Below the pieces are notes generated by a model. That model was not told the DNA's origin. It saw nothing but the letters and a program-made list of their open reading frames with translations, and did no database searches. The translations under genes and the position numbers were made by a program. From positions 506,937,914 to 507,001,913 of the forward strand of contig NC_057809.1 in assembly GCF_018294505.1 (NCBI RefSeq): DNA of 64,000 nt. Reading direction: 5' to 3'. This document shows, one piece after another, positions 10,903 to 23,955 of the stretch. Numbering within the stretch: position 1 is the first letter of the stretch; each line of letters starts with the position of its first letter. The DNA comes from Triticum aestivum. Its lineage: Eukaryota; Streptophyta; Magnoliopsida; Poales; Poaceae.

Positions 10903-11204
10903 TTTAGGAGGATCCCAAGCAGGAGGCCTGCGCCTCTTTCGATTTGTTTCCCAGTTTGTGCTAGCCTTCTTAAGGCAAACTTGTTTAACTTATGTCTGTA
11001 CTCATATATTGTTGCTTCCGCTGACTCGTCTATGATCGAGCTCTTGTATTCAAGCCCTCGAGGCCCGTGGCTTGTAATATGATGCTTGTACGACTTATTT
11101 TATTTGTAGAGTTGTGTTGTGATATCTTCCCGTGAGTCCCTGATCTTGATCGTACACATTTGCGTGTATGATTAGTGTACGATTGAATCAGGGGCGTCAT
11201 AAGT

Positions 11205-11216
11205 TGGTATCAGAGC
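11205..11216 (+). promoter_or_regulatory. Primer-binding site of the LARD
   Basis: TGGTATCAGAGC, three bases after the 5' LTR end, matches the 3' end of initiator tRNA-Met as used by many plant LTR elements. It would prime minus-strand DNA synthesis. Confidence 0.85.
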
Positions 11217-11576
11217 CGACTGCCTATAGGAATCCCCCTTCCACACTCCTTGGCCGAAGTCAAGTCTAGACATTACAAAACTTTTTACTAATATGGTTGT
11301 GTGCCTTACGGGCCCACGTCGCCATTTGGGTGGTATTAGGATCTTTTACTCCTCGATCCTTACTCTAGGATTCTGATATCTCCACTATTCGGGTTAAAAG
11401 ATTTTGCTAACTCTAACTCTAGGTTCTCGTAATTACTTCCTTCCGGAGAGCCCCTAATTACAGATGATCGTCTGCTGCATCAGAAGATTCCGAAGTTTTC
11501 TCTATGGTTTCAAGAATACTTTGTTCCTACTGCCTTGTAGTTCCTTGTCACCTGAATACACCTACAAATTAATCCT

Positions 11577-11609
11577 CACACACACACACACACACACACG
11601 CACACACAC
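11577..11609 (+). repeat. (CA)n microsatellite
   Basis: An almost uninterrupted CA repeat (one CG step near 11600) lies in the LARD internal region. Confidence 0.95.
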
Positions 11610-14600
11610 CGAGGATTTGTTTCTCCCGAGTTGTTCATGTGTTTTACCAAAGTCTTCGAAATACTATTTGATCTTCCAAAAATCCTCAGCAGCTTATTGC
11701 TCTTGAAATTCTTGCTTGCTTGCATTATGGTTAATCCCATAAGTATAGTAATCTTATTGGCATCCTTTGCCACTATCATTTTTAGCCCATTGATTCAATA
11801 AGTACGAATGCTTGCAATACTCAGTCGAGAATTCATCCTTCTGGCTCAGACATCATCGTGAACAGGAGCTGGTTCTCGACCAATCAAATTGCCGTCGATT
11901 TTACCCCTAAGGCTATTCAACTTATCCATCCCTAATTAGAGTGTTGCTTCCGATCCCTTGATTTGGAAATCATAATTCCTTTGCATTTGAGCTTTGAGTT
12001 AGTCAGTCGTTTCTATAATATGACCTCCTTGCATTCTTTCTTCCTCTGGTTGAGTACCGATGCTCACATCAGATCCCTTGTGGACCACCAGATCCTTTGT
12101 TGGATTTTATCCGACAACATCCTTCATATTCTATAAGCTTGTGAGCCTTTCCTCGAATACATAATGCCTTTGGTAAATTGTATCCTCTGCTTTGTGAACC
12201 ATGCTCTACTTTCGCACTTGTATTATTTACTCTGAAGTTTGTGGTATATGTTCCTAAGATGCCCTGATGGGTTGAACCTACGCCTTCCCTAATCTGTGCA
12301 AACCCGGAAGATTTCACGGGTCATACTTATCTGGTATTGCACCAGGTAAAACTTTCAACAACTAATGTCATTTTCAAAATACAAGAGGTGAATGAAAGGT
12401 TATGCGTTGAACAAGTGGGAGTCGACCTTGAACCCTGTGTTCATGCCCATGGAAACGATGTATACCTTATCATGGAAGCTTCTCTTAAAATAATTATCCC
12501 CTTGTTATAAGTTCATATTGTATCTGTGGACGTGGTTCCGACCATGTTTCTCCTTGATTCCATTTCTCGTGCAAGTTTGAGCACTTGTCTTCTGCAGCGC
12601 ATTACCCTAGTCGAACCTCTACTTTGATCTGTCGTCGAGTATTACCCCCCTGGTATCTCGAGATTATCATGGAACTACATACTTATTATGAGTTCTTCAT
12701 CAAGTGCTACATTCTCACTGATTCCAATTTTTCATGGGCTCTGAGTTATTAAACACTTAAAGACACCGATAACTGACTCAAGTCCGCACCGCGATTAAAC
12801 AAATCTTGGTAACCTTCATTACTTACGAGTTTGTACCCGATCATGTCCTTCCTACCCTATTTGGCTATATCATTATTGTGATGATTTTAACTATGCTTCC
12901 TGGTCCTTATTCCCGGAGCACAACTTTGACGATGAGCTAAGCTTATGTTGATCTTCCTCATCATACCATTTCGCCTTAAACAACGAGCTTGGTTTCGAGT
13001 TTGTGTCATACCCTTGGTTTCAGTAACCTTTCGCTTCATCATTCCTTTGGCTTGATGTCATCGCCGACCGATTACATCTTCATGAAATCTCTCAACAATT
13101 GTGTCGTGATCATCATCGGCATTCTGAGCTCTTCCAGGATGTCAATTGAGTTCATGATGAGAAATACCATCCTTGCCCTCGATGATCTGTATTATCATCG
13201 ACCACTTTATTGACTTCCCTCCAACACAAACTTGTTCGTGTTTTGTGTTGTACCTTGAGTTCCTTGCTATCCAACTTATGTTATGTTCTACCATGGAGTA
13301 TTACCATATTTGATGTCAAGAATGTTGTGAGAATTGCTCCACCTCTGGAGAATTCTTGATATAAGTGATACTTCACCATAACCATTCTTTTCTTGGTACC
13401 CGTGTTTTTTTTCTAACCGGAATACCGACAATTGAGCTATGATGCGGGAATTCAAAGCTTCTAGCAACCCTATTGCTTTCAAGTTAATGGTCGATATTTC
13501 ATTCTTAGACCATTGGTTATCGAATCACCATTCTAGCATTGAGCATGCTACCTAAGCCCCTATTTCAGGTGCACTTTCCAATCAATGTTTAATTGTGTAT
13601 GTTTTCCTCAAGCATACATCATTATATCATTTGGTCTGACAAGTGTTACCTCCTTGTTCAGATAATTGTGGAAATCCATCTTTTGTTAATCTCGATGAAA
13701 TGACACTGAGTCCATCAGCCACCTCCTCATCTTCTCCTTGGTTTAATGATGAACTCTTGTTTTGGATCTCGTTTCCGTAGTTCATTTCCCGAAAATCTTA
13801 CATTGTCATCTCGTCAATTTGTGTTGCACCTTTCCTTCTCAGGCATCATGAGTCTGAGGTATCCTGACACCAATGAGAACTGAACCTCGGTCAGATATGA
13901 TGGTTGGGACTTATTTCCAAGAGTTATAACATTGGTCATTATATATCGATAAGGTGATGTCATGCCTATCACCCCTGGCCGGAGGACCTATTGTTATAGT
14001 TCCCTTTTTAGCAAGCTTAGCGATTCTTCCATGAGGAAATCGTAAGACTTATTCTGTAAGTTGTTCCTGATGAATCCTTTGTGCATCCAAATTCTGACCC
14101 TTACTTGATGACCATGTCAATGCTATCTCCAAGCATGTCTGTGGTACTCTAATCATCGATAAGAACATTTGAAGCACCATGCTAAATTTCCTTATCAATT
14201 ATTCAAACATCGTTGTTTGGGTAATGTGATGAACTTCCTCTCCCCTAACCTAAATGGTTTTCTATGTTATATCCTGTCATGGATATCATGCTCTGTTTGC
14301 CCTTGGGCAGGATATACCCCTGAAATATGTGTTTAAACACATTTTCCTTTCATTATTCTGTTTAATTTCATAATCATATTATCCTTTCCATTGTTTGGTT
14401 CGACCTTTCTTGAGGTCTATATGATCTAAGCAGTAATAATTCACTGCTTATGTAAACACCTCGGTGTACAATTCTGTTAGTAAGACCGTGTTCCTTTTGT
14501 TGATGACCTTCCGGTAACCACCGATGGACGAGAACTTTGCCTATTGGTCCGCCTCATTCAACGAGCAGGAAAATGGTTCTCTTCGTCCCTCGCCCTTGGT

Positions 14601-15264
14601 ACCGATGTTGTTGCCGACATAACTGACAGGCTATCCTCTGACATGCCATGCTTACATGACTATGCAAGACGCCACCGCCCTTCCTACTTTTAACCCACAT
14701 GGTGGGCCCATAACCCACAGTTTCACAGGATCGAAACCTGACTCTCATGTACGCCCTTGTTTCTAAAAGTTATTCCTCACGTTGGCTTCGTATGTAATTC
14801 ACGAGCCCCCTTCCAAGAGATCATCAATTTTGGTATCAGGCATAATAATTATTCCCATTGCTCAAAAACCCTTTCACACTTTGTTTGAGGCAACAAACGA
14901 TTGCCTATCCGCTTGAAATTTCTAATTGCGCCTTTTTACCTTGCTCTCGATGACTTCCTTGAATTTCAACTCGAGAGATGTTCACTAACATAGCCCCCAA
15001 GTACCTAACGTGTGTGGAGCTCTGTCCTTCCCGAGTCTTTCCCCCCTTATCTTTTCCGTAAGTTCGATGGAGATCCCGAAGAAAGGACGACAACTTCATC
15101 ATGAGGAAATGATGCAGAGAAATGAAGATGTCAATGCAATGGATCAAATTTTTCGAGAAGAGCAACCAAGACCGAGAAGACACGGTAGGATTTCGTAACC
15201 AGGACTTTCCCCCTTACTCCACCTCTTAAATCTCGGGACGAGATTTCTTGTAGTAGAGGAGAAT

Positions 15265-18200
15265 TGTGACGCCCGTAAAATTAAGCTACAGTAATTCCAT
15301 GCTAATGATGCCACGTCACCTCGGTTACTATTGTTAATCTCGCATTAGTTCGAAACCGATTCAAATTCAAAATTTAATTAAAGTCAAGCGATAAAAGTTT
15401 TCAAACATTAAAACTAAAATGTTCATCATGTGGAAAATATTCATTTGTTAATTATGGTTGTGAACCAACATCTTTGCAAAGTGGTTTAATGCCATTAACT
15501 AATTAAAACAGGGGCTAAAAATATTTATTACATGCGTTTAAATAGCAAACAAATATAAACCTAATTTATTAAAGTGTGAAACTTTTTATGGCACAGGGGT
15601 AATTCTAAAACACTAATTTAAGTGTTGGTCTCATATTTTTATAAAACTAAAATCTACTAGTAATAAAATAAAACAGAAAAGAAAAATAAATAAAAAAGAA
15701 AAAAAAATCAAAACTAACTAAAAAGACAAAAAGAAAGCACCCCTTGGGCTCCGGCCCAGCAGGCCACCCCCTCTCCCATGGGCCTCGACCCACCAGGGCA
15801 CCGCCTAGGCCGGCCCAACCGCCTACACTACCCCCTCCACTCCATCGAACCCTAACCGGTACCCCCCACTTCCCCCGCACGATCCCCACCCACTCTCTAC
15901 TCTCTCTCGCCCCCCGCTCGATCTGGATGCTTGCCCGCGCCCAGGGGCCGGACCTCGCTGCCCCCGACCCCGACGCGCCGACGCCGCTCGTCGTCTCCGG
16001 TGCCGCCCGCCACCTCGCCCGGAGTTGCCCCGTCGCCCTGGACCTCGCTGCCCCATCGCCGGACCTTGTCGCCCCGCCGCACGTCGCCTCCGGCCTCCCC
16101 CTCGAGCTTGAGCCCACTGCCAATCCCCTGCAGCCGCCGGTGAGGCCCCCGGCCTCCACTCCCCTCCTCCCTGTCCCGTGTACCGCACCACGTTGGTCGC
16201 CGTCGAAGCGGACGCCGCGCCCCTCGTCCACTCCCGTACGCTCGCCCGCATCACCCTGCGCTGGTCGCTCCCGGCCCTGCCTTCGCCCGGCCTTGCAGCT
16301 CCACCGCCTGCTGCTCGCGTCCGCGCCACGCTCGTCGCACGCCGGACCACACGCACAGACACCCGCGCCTGTGTCGCTCGTCGTCGACGGCCCCTCGGCT
16401 CCCTCCGCTGGCTGCTGCCGCAGACTACCCCGCTGGCCTCCCTTGTTGCACCCGCTTCTGCTCGAGCGCCGGTCGCCACTCCGCGCCGCGCACCACAGCC
16501 GCCCCTCGCGTTCGCCCGCATGCGCCACTGCCTGCCGGCACGGCCACCGCGCGCCGTGGCCGCCGTCCCCACCCGGGGCCGCGCCCTCCCTCCCAATAGG
16601 CCCCCTGTACCTATGACAGATGGGGCCCACGCCCAAAAATAAAACAAAAAAAGAGTTAATTAAAATAATTGTTAATTAATTAATTAATTAGTTAACTTAA
16701 ATAACATGCTTAATAACCTAATCAACCAGATTAGTTAATCAAGTGTTATTTAGTAAACTATGTATCAATGACATGTGGGTCACACTAGCCCTTTGACCAT
16801 TTAAAGTCTCCAGTTGACTGCTGACTGGGCAGTCAATTGGGACCCACCGTCAGCCTCTGTGCACTTTGCTGGGTACACTTCTGTGTACCCGTAGCAATTT
16901 AACCTTTTAATTTCAAGTAAATAATAATTCCAGAAAATGTTTAAAACTTTGAAAAATCATATAAAATAATTCGTAACTCGGATGAAAAAACTTTGTACAT
17001 GAAAGTTGCTCAGAACGACGAGGCGAATCCGGATATGCAGCCCATTCATCCACCACGCATCCCTAGCATAGCGAACATGCAACTTTCCCCTCCGATTCAT
17101 CTGTCCGAAAATGCGAAACACCAGGGATATTTTCCCGGATGTTTTCCCCCTTCACCGATACCACCTCATACCGCGTTAGGGCACCCCTAGCACCGCTACT
17201 TGTCATGCCATGCATCGCTATGCATTTGTTTGCTTAATATTTATTGTTTCTTCCCCCTATTCTCTCGCTAGTTGCTACCCAGTACGACTACAATGTTGAC
17301 GACCCTCTCTCTTGCCAGAGCAACCCGGCAAGCCCCCCCCCCTTGATCACCAGATATCGCCTACTCTTCTCTCTACTGCTTGCATTAGAGTAGTGTAGCA
17401 TGTTACTGCTTTCTATTAATCGTATTCTGATGCATAACCTGACATTGTTGCTACAACTGTTGATACCTTACCTGCAATCCTAAATGTTTAGTATAGGATG
17501 CTATATTATCATCAGTGGCCCTACATTATTGTCAGTCTAGCATGCTATACTATCGGGCCGTGATTATGTCGGGTGTTGATCACGGGTTTATACTATACAT
17601 ACATACTATACATGTTGTGACTAAAGTCGGGTCGGCTCGTTGAGTACCCGCAAGTGATCCTGATGTTGGGGGCTAGAGGGGCAGGTGGTTCCACCCAGGT
17701 AGTGGTGGTCCTAGGTTCCCGACGGCCCCGACTGTTACTTTGAGGCAGAGCGACAGGGCAGGCGAGACCACCTAGGTGAGAGGTGGGCCTGGCCCTGGTC
17801 GGCGTTCGCGGTTACTTCAAAATAACACGCTTAATGAGATTTGGGTATTTGATCTGAGTCTGGCTACTAGCCTATACGCACTAATCAACTACGCGGGAAC
17901 AGTTATGGGCACTCGACGTCGTGGTATCAGCCGAAGCCTTCGTGAAGTCAGCGACTGAGCGCGCGCCGGGTTGGACCGCGTAACGCAACTTCCTTTGTAA
18001 CGGAGGTAGCTAGGTCTGTTCTCCGGCCGCCCTCGCAACGTGCAGGTGTGCAATGGGCGATGGGCCTAGACCCCTGCGCCATAGGATTTAGACCGGCATG
18101 CTGACCTCTCTGTTGTGCCTAGGTAGGGCTGTGACGTGTTGATCTTCCGAGGCCGGGCATGACCTAGGAAAGTGTGTGCGGACAAAGGGGATCGAGCGTG

Positions 18201-19074
18201 TTGGGAAATGTGGTGCACCCCTGCAGGGAAGTTAATCTATTCGAATAGCCGTGATCTTCGGTAACAGGACGACTTGGAGTTGTACCTTGACCTTATGACA
18301 ACTAGAAACGGTTACTTAATAAAACACACCCTTCCAAGTGCTAGATACAACCCGGTGATCGCTCTCTAACAGGGCGACGAGGGGAGGATCGCCAGGTAGG
18401 ATTATGCTATGCGATGATACTTGGTGAACTTACCATCTACTCTCTTCTTCTGCTGCAAGATGGAGGTTACCAGAAGCGTTGTCTTCGATAGGACTAGCTA
18501 TCCCCCTCTTATTTCGGCATTCTGCAGTTCAGTCCACATATGTTACCCCTTTTTCATTTGATACCAATGCATACATATGTAGTGTAGTTCCTTGCTTGCG
18601 AGTACTTTGGATGAGTACTCACGGTTGCTTTGCTCCCCCTTTCCCCCCTTCCTATACCCGATTGCTGAGACCAGACGTTGGAGTCCAGGAGCCAGACGCC
18701 ACTGTCGATGAAGACTGCTACTACTCGGGAGGTGCCTACTACTACGTGCAGGCCGCTGACGACGACCAAGAGTAGTTTAGGAGGATCCCAGGCAGGAGGC
18801 CTGCGCCTCTTTCGATTTGTATCCCAGTTTGTGCTAGCCTTCATAAGGCCAACTTGTTTAACTTATGTCTATACTCAGATATTGTTGCTTCTGCTGACTC
18901 GTCTATGATCGAGCTCTTGTATTCGAGCCCTCGAGGCCCCTGGCTTCTAATATGATGCTTGTATGACTTATTTTATTTGTAGAGTTGTGTTGTGATATCT
19001 TCCTGTGAGTCCCTGATCTTGATCGTACACGTTTGCATGTATGATTAGTGTACGATTGAATCGGGGGCGTCACA
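15265..19074 (+). repeat. 3' LTR of the LARD
   Basis: This 3810-bp copy runs from TGTGACGCCC to GGCGTCACA. It repeats the 5' LTR throughout with point changes and small indels (for example about 24 bases missing near 17270) and lacks the solo LTR. Its GC-rich core is about 15740-16600, where frames of 290 codons (+) and 329 codons (-) are open simultaneously; I read those as compositional, not coding. Confidence 0.85.
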
Positions 19075-19922
19075 AACTCCTCAAACTACGGTCATCACTG
19101 GGAGTGGTCCCGATTATTGTCACTTCGGGGTTGCCGGATCATAACACATAGTAGGTGACTATAGACTTGCAAGATAGGATCAAGAACTCTCATATATTGA
19201 TGAAAACATAATAGGTTCAGATCTGGAATCACGGCACTCGGGCCCTAGTGACAAGCATTAAGCATAGCAAAGTCATAGCAACATCAATCTCAGAACATAG
19301 TGGACAGTAGGGATCAAACCCTAACAAAACTAACTCGATTACACGATAAATCTCATCCAACCCATCACCGTCCAGCAAGCCTACGATGGAATTACTCACG
19401 CACGGCGGTGAGCATCATGAAATTGGTGATGGAGTTAGGTTGATGATGACGATGGCGACGGATTCCCCTCTCCGGAGCCCCGAACGGACTCTAGATCAGT
19501 CCTCCCGAGAGAGTTTAGGGCTTAGCGGCGGCTCCGTATCGTAAAACACGAAGAATCCTTCACTCTGATTTTTTTTTCTCCCCGAAAGTGAATATATGGA
19601 GTCAAGGTTGAGGTCGGTGGAGTGTTAGGGGGCCACGAGGTAGGGGGCGCGCCCAGGGGGTAGGGCGCGCCCCCCACCCTCGTGGACAGGTGGAGGCCCC
19701 TCTGACATGGATTCTTCTTCTAGTATTTTTTACATATTCCAAAATAATTCTCTGTTGATTTTCAGGTCATTCCGAGAACTTTTATTTTTGCACAAAAATA
19801 ACACCATGGCAATTCTGCTGAAAACAGCGTCAGTTCGGGTTAGTTCCATTCAAATCATGCAAGTTAGAGTCCAAAACAAGGGTGAAAGTGTTTGGAAAAG
19901 TAGATACGACGGAGACGTATCA
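19075..19922 (-). repeat. WHAM-like Gypsy LTR, proximal fragment
   Basis: On the minus strand this LTR begins TGATACGTCTCCGTCG at 19922, immediately preceded by the polypurine tract (aagcttgggggagtt on the minus strand). It continues to 19075 and resumes at 6638 beyond the LARD. It is therefore the 3' LTR of a minus-strand element. It contains the gggcgcgcc-rich inverted block (19640-19690) seen in related LTRs. Confidence 0.75.
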
Positions 19923-20274
19923 ACTCCCCCAAGCTTAAACCTTTGATTGTCCTCACGCAATTCAGTTGATAAACTGAAAGTGATAAAGAAAAACTTTTAC
20001 AAACTCTGTTTACTCTCGTTGTTGTAAGTATGTACAGCCAACATTCAAGTTTTCAGCAAAGATTATGAACTAACCATATTCACAATAACATTTAGGTCTC
20101 ATGTTTACACATATCAATGGCATAATCAACTAGCGAGCAATAATAATAAATCTCGGATGACAACACTTTCTCAAAACAATCATGATATGATATAACAGGA
20201 TGGTATCTCGCTAGCCCTTTCTGAGACCGCAAAACATAAATGCAGAGCACCTTTAAAGATCAAGGACTGAATAG
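19923..20274 (-). other. 3' noncoding region of the WHAM-like element, LTR-proximal piece
   Basis: The piece begins with the polypurine tract (actcccccaagctt on +). It carries no open frame. It is separated from its continuation at 29894 by the S1 element; the last five bases, AATAG (20270-20274), are matched by ACTAG at 29894-29898, an imperfect TSD. Confidence 0.7.
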
Positions 20275-21789
20275 TGATACGTCCATTTTGCATCATGCTT
20301 TTATATCGATATTTATTGCATTATGGGCTGTTATTTCACATTATGTCACAATACTTATGGCTATTCTCTCTTATTTTACAAGGTTTACATAAGGAGGGAG
20401 AATGCCGGCAGCTGGAATTCTGGGCTGGAAAAGGAGCAAATATTAGAGACCTATTCTGCGCAACTCCAAAAGTCCTGAAACTCCACGGAATACCTTATAA
20501 TAAATAATGAAAAATCCTAACCAAAGATGAAGACCAGGGGCCCACACCCTGTCCACGAGGGTGGGGGGCGCCCCCCTAGGGCGCGCCCCCTACCTCATGG
20601 GCCCCCTGGTGGCTCTCCGATGACCATCTTCTGCTATATGAAGTCTTTCGTCGAGAAAAAAAACCAGAAGCAACCTTTCGGGACGAAACTCCTCCTCCAC
20701 GAGGCGGAACCTTGGCGGATCCAATCTAGAGCTCCGGCAGAGCTGTTCTGTCGGGGAAACTTCCCTCCCGGAGGGGGAAATCATCGCCATCGTTATCACC
20801 AACGCTCCTCTCATCGGGAGAGGGCAATCTCCATCAACATCTTCATCAGCACCATCTCATCTCAAAACCCTAGTTCATCTCTTGTATCCAATTCTTGTCT
20901 CCAAGTCCGGGATTGGTGCTAGTAGGTTGCTAGTAGTGTTAATTACTCCTTGTAGTTGATGCTAGTTGGTTTAATTGGTGGAAGATCATATGTTCAGATC
21001 CTATATACATATTAATACCCCTCTGATTATGAACATGTTTATGATTTGTGAGTAGTTACGTTTGTTCCTGAGGACAAGGGAGAAGTCTTGCTATTAGTAG
21101 TCATGTGAATTTGGTATTCGTTTGATATTTTGATGAGATGTATGTTATCTAGCCTCTAGTGGTGTTCTGTGAACGTCGACTACATAACACTTCACCATTA
21201 TTTGGGCCTAGAGGAAGGCATTGGGAAGTAATAAGTAGATGATGGGTTGCTAGAGTGACAGAAGCTTAAACCCTAGTTTATGCGTTGCTTCGTAAGGGGC
21301 TGATTTGGATCCATATGATTCATGCTATGGTTAGGTTTACCTTAATACTTTTGTTGTAGTTGCGGATGCTTGCAATAGAGGTTAATCATAAGTGGGATGT
21401 TTGTTCAAGTAAGAACAACACCCAAGCACCGGTCCACCCACATATCAAATTATCAAAGTACCGAACGTGAATCATATGAACGTGATGAAAACTAGCTTGA
21501 CGATATTCCGATGTGTCCTCGGGAGCGCTTTTCCTTATATAAGAGTTTGTCCAGGCTTGTCCTTTGCTAAAAAAAGGATTGGGCCACCTTGCTGCACTTC
21601 ATTTACTTTTGTTACTTGTTGCTGATTACAAATTATCTTATCACAAAACTATCTGTTACCACTTATTTCAGTACTTGCAGAGAATACCTTGCTGAAAACT
21701 GCTTATCATTTCCTTCTGCTCCTCGTTGGGTTCGACACTCTTACTTATCGAAAGGACTATGATAGATCCCCTATACTTGTGGGTCATCA
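20275..21789 (+). repeat. 5' LTR of S1
   Basis: The LTR is 1515 bp, TG...CA. A TATA box, TATATAAG, lies at 21536-21543, about 250 bp before its end. Open frames inside it are not coding; they recur in all copies of this LTR with different breaks. Confidence 0.9.
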
Positions 21790-21800
21790 AGAATCTTTTC

Positions 21801-21818
21801 TGGCGCCATTGCCGGGGA
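21801..21818 (+). promoter_or_regulatory. Primer-binding site of S1
   Basis: TGGCGCCATTGCCGGGGA lies 11 bases after the LTR. Plant Athila-type elements use TGGCGCCGTTGCC, complementary to tRNA-Asp; here one base (G to A) differs. Confidence 0.8.
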
Positions 21819-21894
21819 GTGAAGCGCCTTTGGTAGGTGGAATTTGGTAAGGAAAATTTATATAGTGTGCTGAAATTTACTGTCACTTGTTACT

Positions 21895-23955
21895 ATGGAA
21901 AGTAATCCTCTGAGGGGCTTGTTCGGGGTATCTTCACCCCAACCAGTAGAGCAAAGAGTTGCTCCTCAACCTACTGAACCTATTGAAAATGAAATTCCTT
22001 ATGAGTATCCTTCAGGTTTGATAGAAAAACTTCTAGCTAATCCTTTTACACGAGATGGAACAAAGCATCCTGATGAACATCTAATATATGTGGATGGAGT
22101 TTGTGGATTATTTAAGCTTGCAGGTGTACCCGATGATGTTGCTAAGAAGAAGGTCTTCCCTTTATCTTTGAAGGGAGACACGTTGACATGGTATAGGCTA
22201 TGTGATGATACGAGATCATGGAACTATAGAAGATTGAAATTGGAATTTCATCAAAAGTATTACTCTATGCATCTTGTTCATCGTGATCGCAATTATATAT
22301 ATATATATATATAATTTTTGGCCTCGCAAAGGAGAAAACATCACTCAAGCTTGGGGAGGCTTAAATCAATGTTATATTCATGCCCCAATCATGAGCTCCC
22401 AAGAGAAACAATTCTTCAAAAAATTTATGCTCGGCTTTATGAAAATAATCGCACCATGCTCGATACTTCTTGTGCTGGCTCTTTTATGATGAAGACTATT
22501 GGATTTAGATGGGATTTATTGGATAGAATTAAACGCAACTCTGAAGATTGGGATCTCGACGAAGGTAAGGAGTCAGGTATGACACCTAATTTTGATTGTG
22601 TTAAATCTTTTATGGATACTGATATTTTCCGTAAGTTTAGCACTAAATATGGACTTGAGTCTGAGATAGTAGCTTCTTTCTATGAATCTTTTGCTACTTA
22701 TGTTGATCTCCCTAAGGAGAAGTGGTTTAAATATCATCCTCCCATAGAAGTAAAAGTAGCTGCACCTATTAAAGTTGAAGAAAAGACTGTCACTTATAAT
22801 GATCCTATTGTTCCTACTTGTTATGTTGAGAAACCACCTTTCCATGTTAGGATAAAGGATCATGCTAAAGCTTCAACTGTGGTTCGTAAAAGCAATATTA
22901 AAACATATACACCTCCTGAGCAAGTTAAAGTTGAACCTAATATTGCTATTGTTAAAGATCTCTTGTCTGATAATATAGATGGGCATGTTATTTACTTCTG
23001 TAATGAAACTGCTAGAATTGCTAAACCCCGTTATACAGATAAACCTAGACCTGTGGTAGGCATGCTTGTTATTTCTGTTAAAATAGGAGATCATTGTTAT
23101 CATGGCTTATGTGATATGGGTGCTAGTGCAATACCTATTGACTTATACAAAGAAATTATGCATGACATTGCACCTGCTGAGTTAGAAGAAATTGATGTTA
23201 CTATTAAACTTGCTAATAGAGATACTATTTCACCAATGGGAATTGTTAGATATGTTGAAGTCTTGTGTGGGAAAACTAAATATCTTGCTGATTTTCTTGT
23301 TCTTGGTTCCCCACAAGATAGCTTTTGTCCCATTATATTTGGTAGACCCTTCTTAAATACTGTTAATGCTACCATAGATTGCACAAGGGATGTTGTTACT
23401 GTCGGTTTAGATGATATGACTCATGAATTTAATTTCTCTAAATTTAGTAAACGACACCGTGAAGAAGAATTGCCTAGTAAGGATGGAATTATTGGTCTTG
23501 CTTCTATTGCCGTACCTCCTAGTGATCCTTTAGAACAATATTTGCTAGAGCATGAGAATGATATGTTTACGAATGAAATAAGGGAAATAAATGAAGTATT
23601 CTTTAAACAGGAACCCATTCTAAAACACAATTTACCTGTTGAAATCCTATGGGATCCCCCTCCACCTAAGGGTGATCCCGTGTTTGAGCTTAAACCGTTG
23701 CCTGATAATCTTAAATATGCTTATCTTGATGAAAAGAAGATATATCATGTTATTATTAGTGCTAAACTTTCAGAGCATGAAGAAGAAAGATTATTGAAAA
23801 CTCTGAAGAAGCACCGTGCTGCTATAGGATATAATCTTGATGATCTTAAGGGCATTAGTCCCACTCTATGTCAACATAAAATAAATTTAGAAGCAGATGC
23901 CAAACCAGTTTGTGATCCTCAAGGACGTCTGAATCCTAAAATGAAGAAGTGGTAA
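21895..23955 (+). pseudogene. S1 gag and aspartic protease, frameshifted
   Basis: The ATG at 21895 (MESNPLRGLF) opens the gag capsid protein, which builds the particle around the RNA. A retrotransposon gag domain is visible (LTWYRLCDD, W-N-Y-R-R-L-K). The frame is lost in a TA-repeat run at about 22293-22312 that is longer than in S2 and reopens from 22318. The protease active site, LCDMGAS, is at 23107-23127; the canonical D-S/T-G is D-M-G here, which is usual for this lineage judging by S2. The frame ends TGG-TAA at 23955 because one A of a short A-run is missing relative to S2 (aatgaagaagtgg against gatgaaagaagtgg). No zinc knuckle is seen. Confidence 0.85.

Larger units (their letters stand above)
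6639..11201 (+). repeat. 5' LTR of the LARD
   Basis: This copy is 4563 bp because it contains a 641-bp solo LTR (9892-10532) plus its duplicated target; net length is about 3.9 kb. It ends GGGGCGTCATA, where the 3' copy ends GGGCGTCACA, so one substitution sits at the terminus. Parts in order are an AT-rich head, a GC-rich core (about 7110-8080), an AT-rich stretch, a hairpin and W-box cluster (8238-8310), and a long tail with short exon-like frames. Confidence 0.85.
11202..15264 (+). other. Internal region of the LARD, without genes
   Basis: About 4.06 kb between the LTRs. The longest frames are around 90 codons, are scattered over all frames, and show no retrotransposon motif (no zinc knuckle, protease DSG/DTG, FxDD, or integrase signature). 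The sequence ends in a purine-rich tract (gtagaggagaat) next to the 3' LTR at 15265. In this class of element the internal RNA is thought to serve for packaging and priming only. Confidence 0.7.
6639..19074 (+). mobile_element. Sukkula-like large retrotransposon derivative (LARD), complete
   Basis: The element is bounded by a perfect 5-bp TSD, AACTC (6634-6638 and 19075-19079). It starts TGTGACGCC and ends GGCGTCACA. LTRs of about 3.8-3.9 kb (net of a later insertion) flank a 4.06-kb internal region with a tRNA-Met-type PBS and a purine-rich PPT but no gag or pol frame. That is the defining architecture of a LARD: it can be transcribed and packaged but must borrow all proteins. The Sukkula assignment rests on architecture and remembered end sequence. 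The element inserted into the WHAM-like LTR. Confidence 0.85.

Noticed and set aside
11205..11217. Possible tRNA fragment (TGGTATCAGAGCC)
   Set aside because: This is the retrotransposon primer-binding site complementary to a tRNA end, not a tRNA gene; no cloverleaf surrounds it.
15647..16636. Overlapping long ORFs on both strands (329 codons minus, 290 codons plus) in the LARD 3' LTR
   Set aside because: They lie in a GC-rich block where stops are rare, show no domain, and the homologous 5' LTR block (7110-8080) breaks the frames by indels.
20275..21789. ORFs of 70-130 codons in the Sabrina-like LTRs
   Set aside because: They recur in every LTR copy with different ends and lie in U3/R/U5 sequence; no motif.
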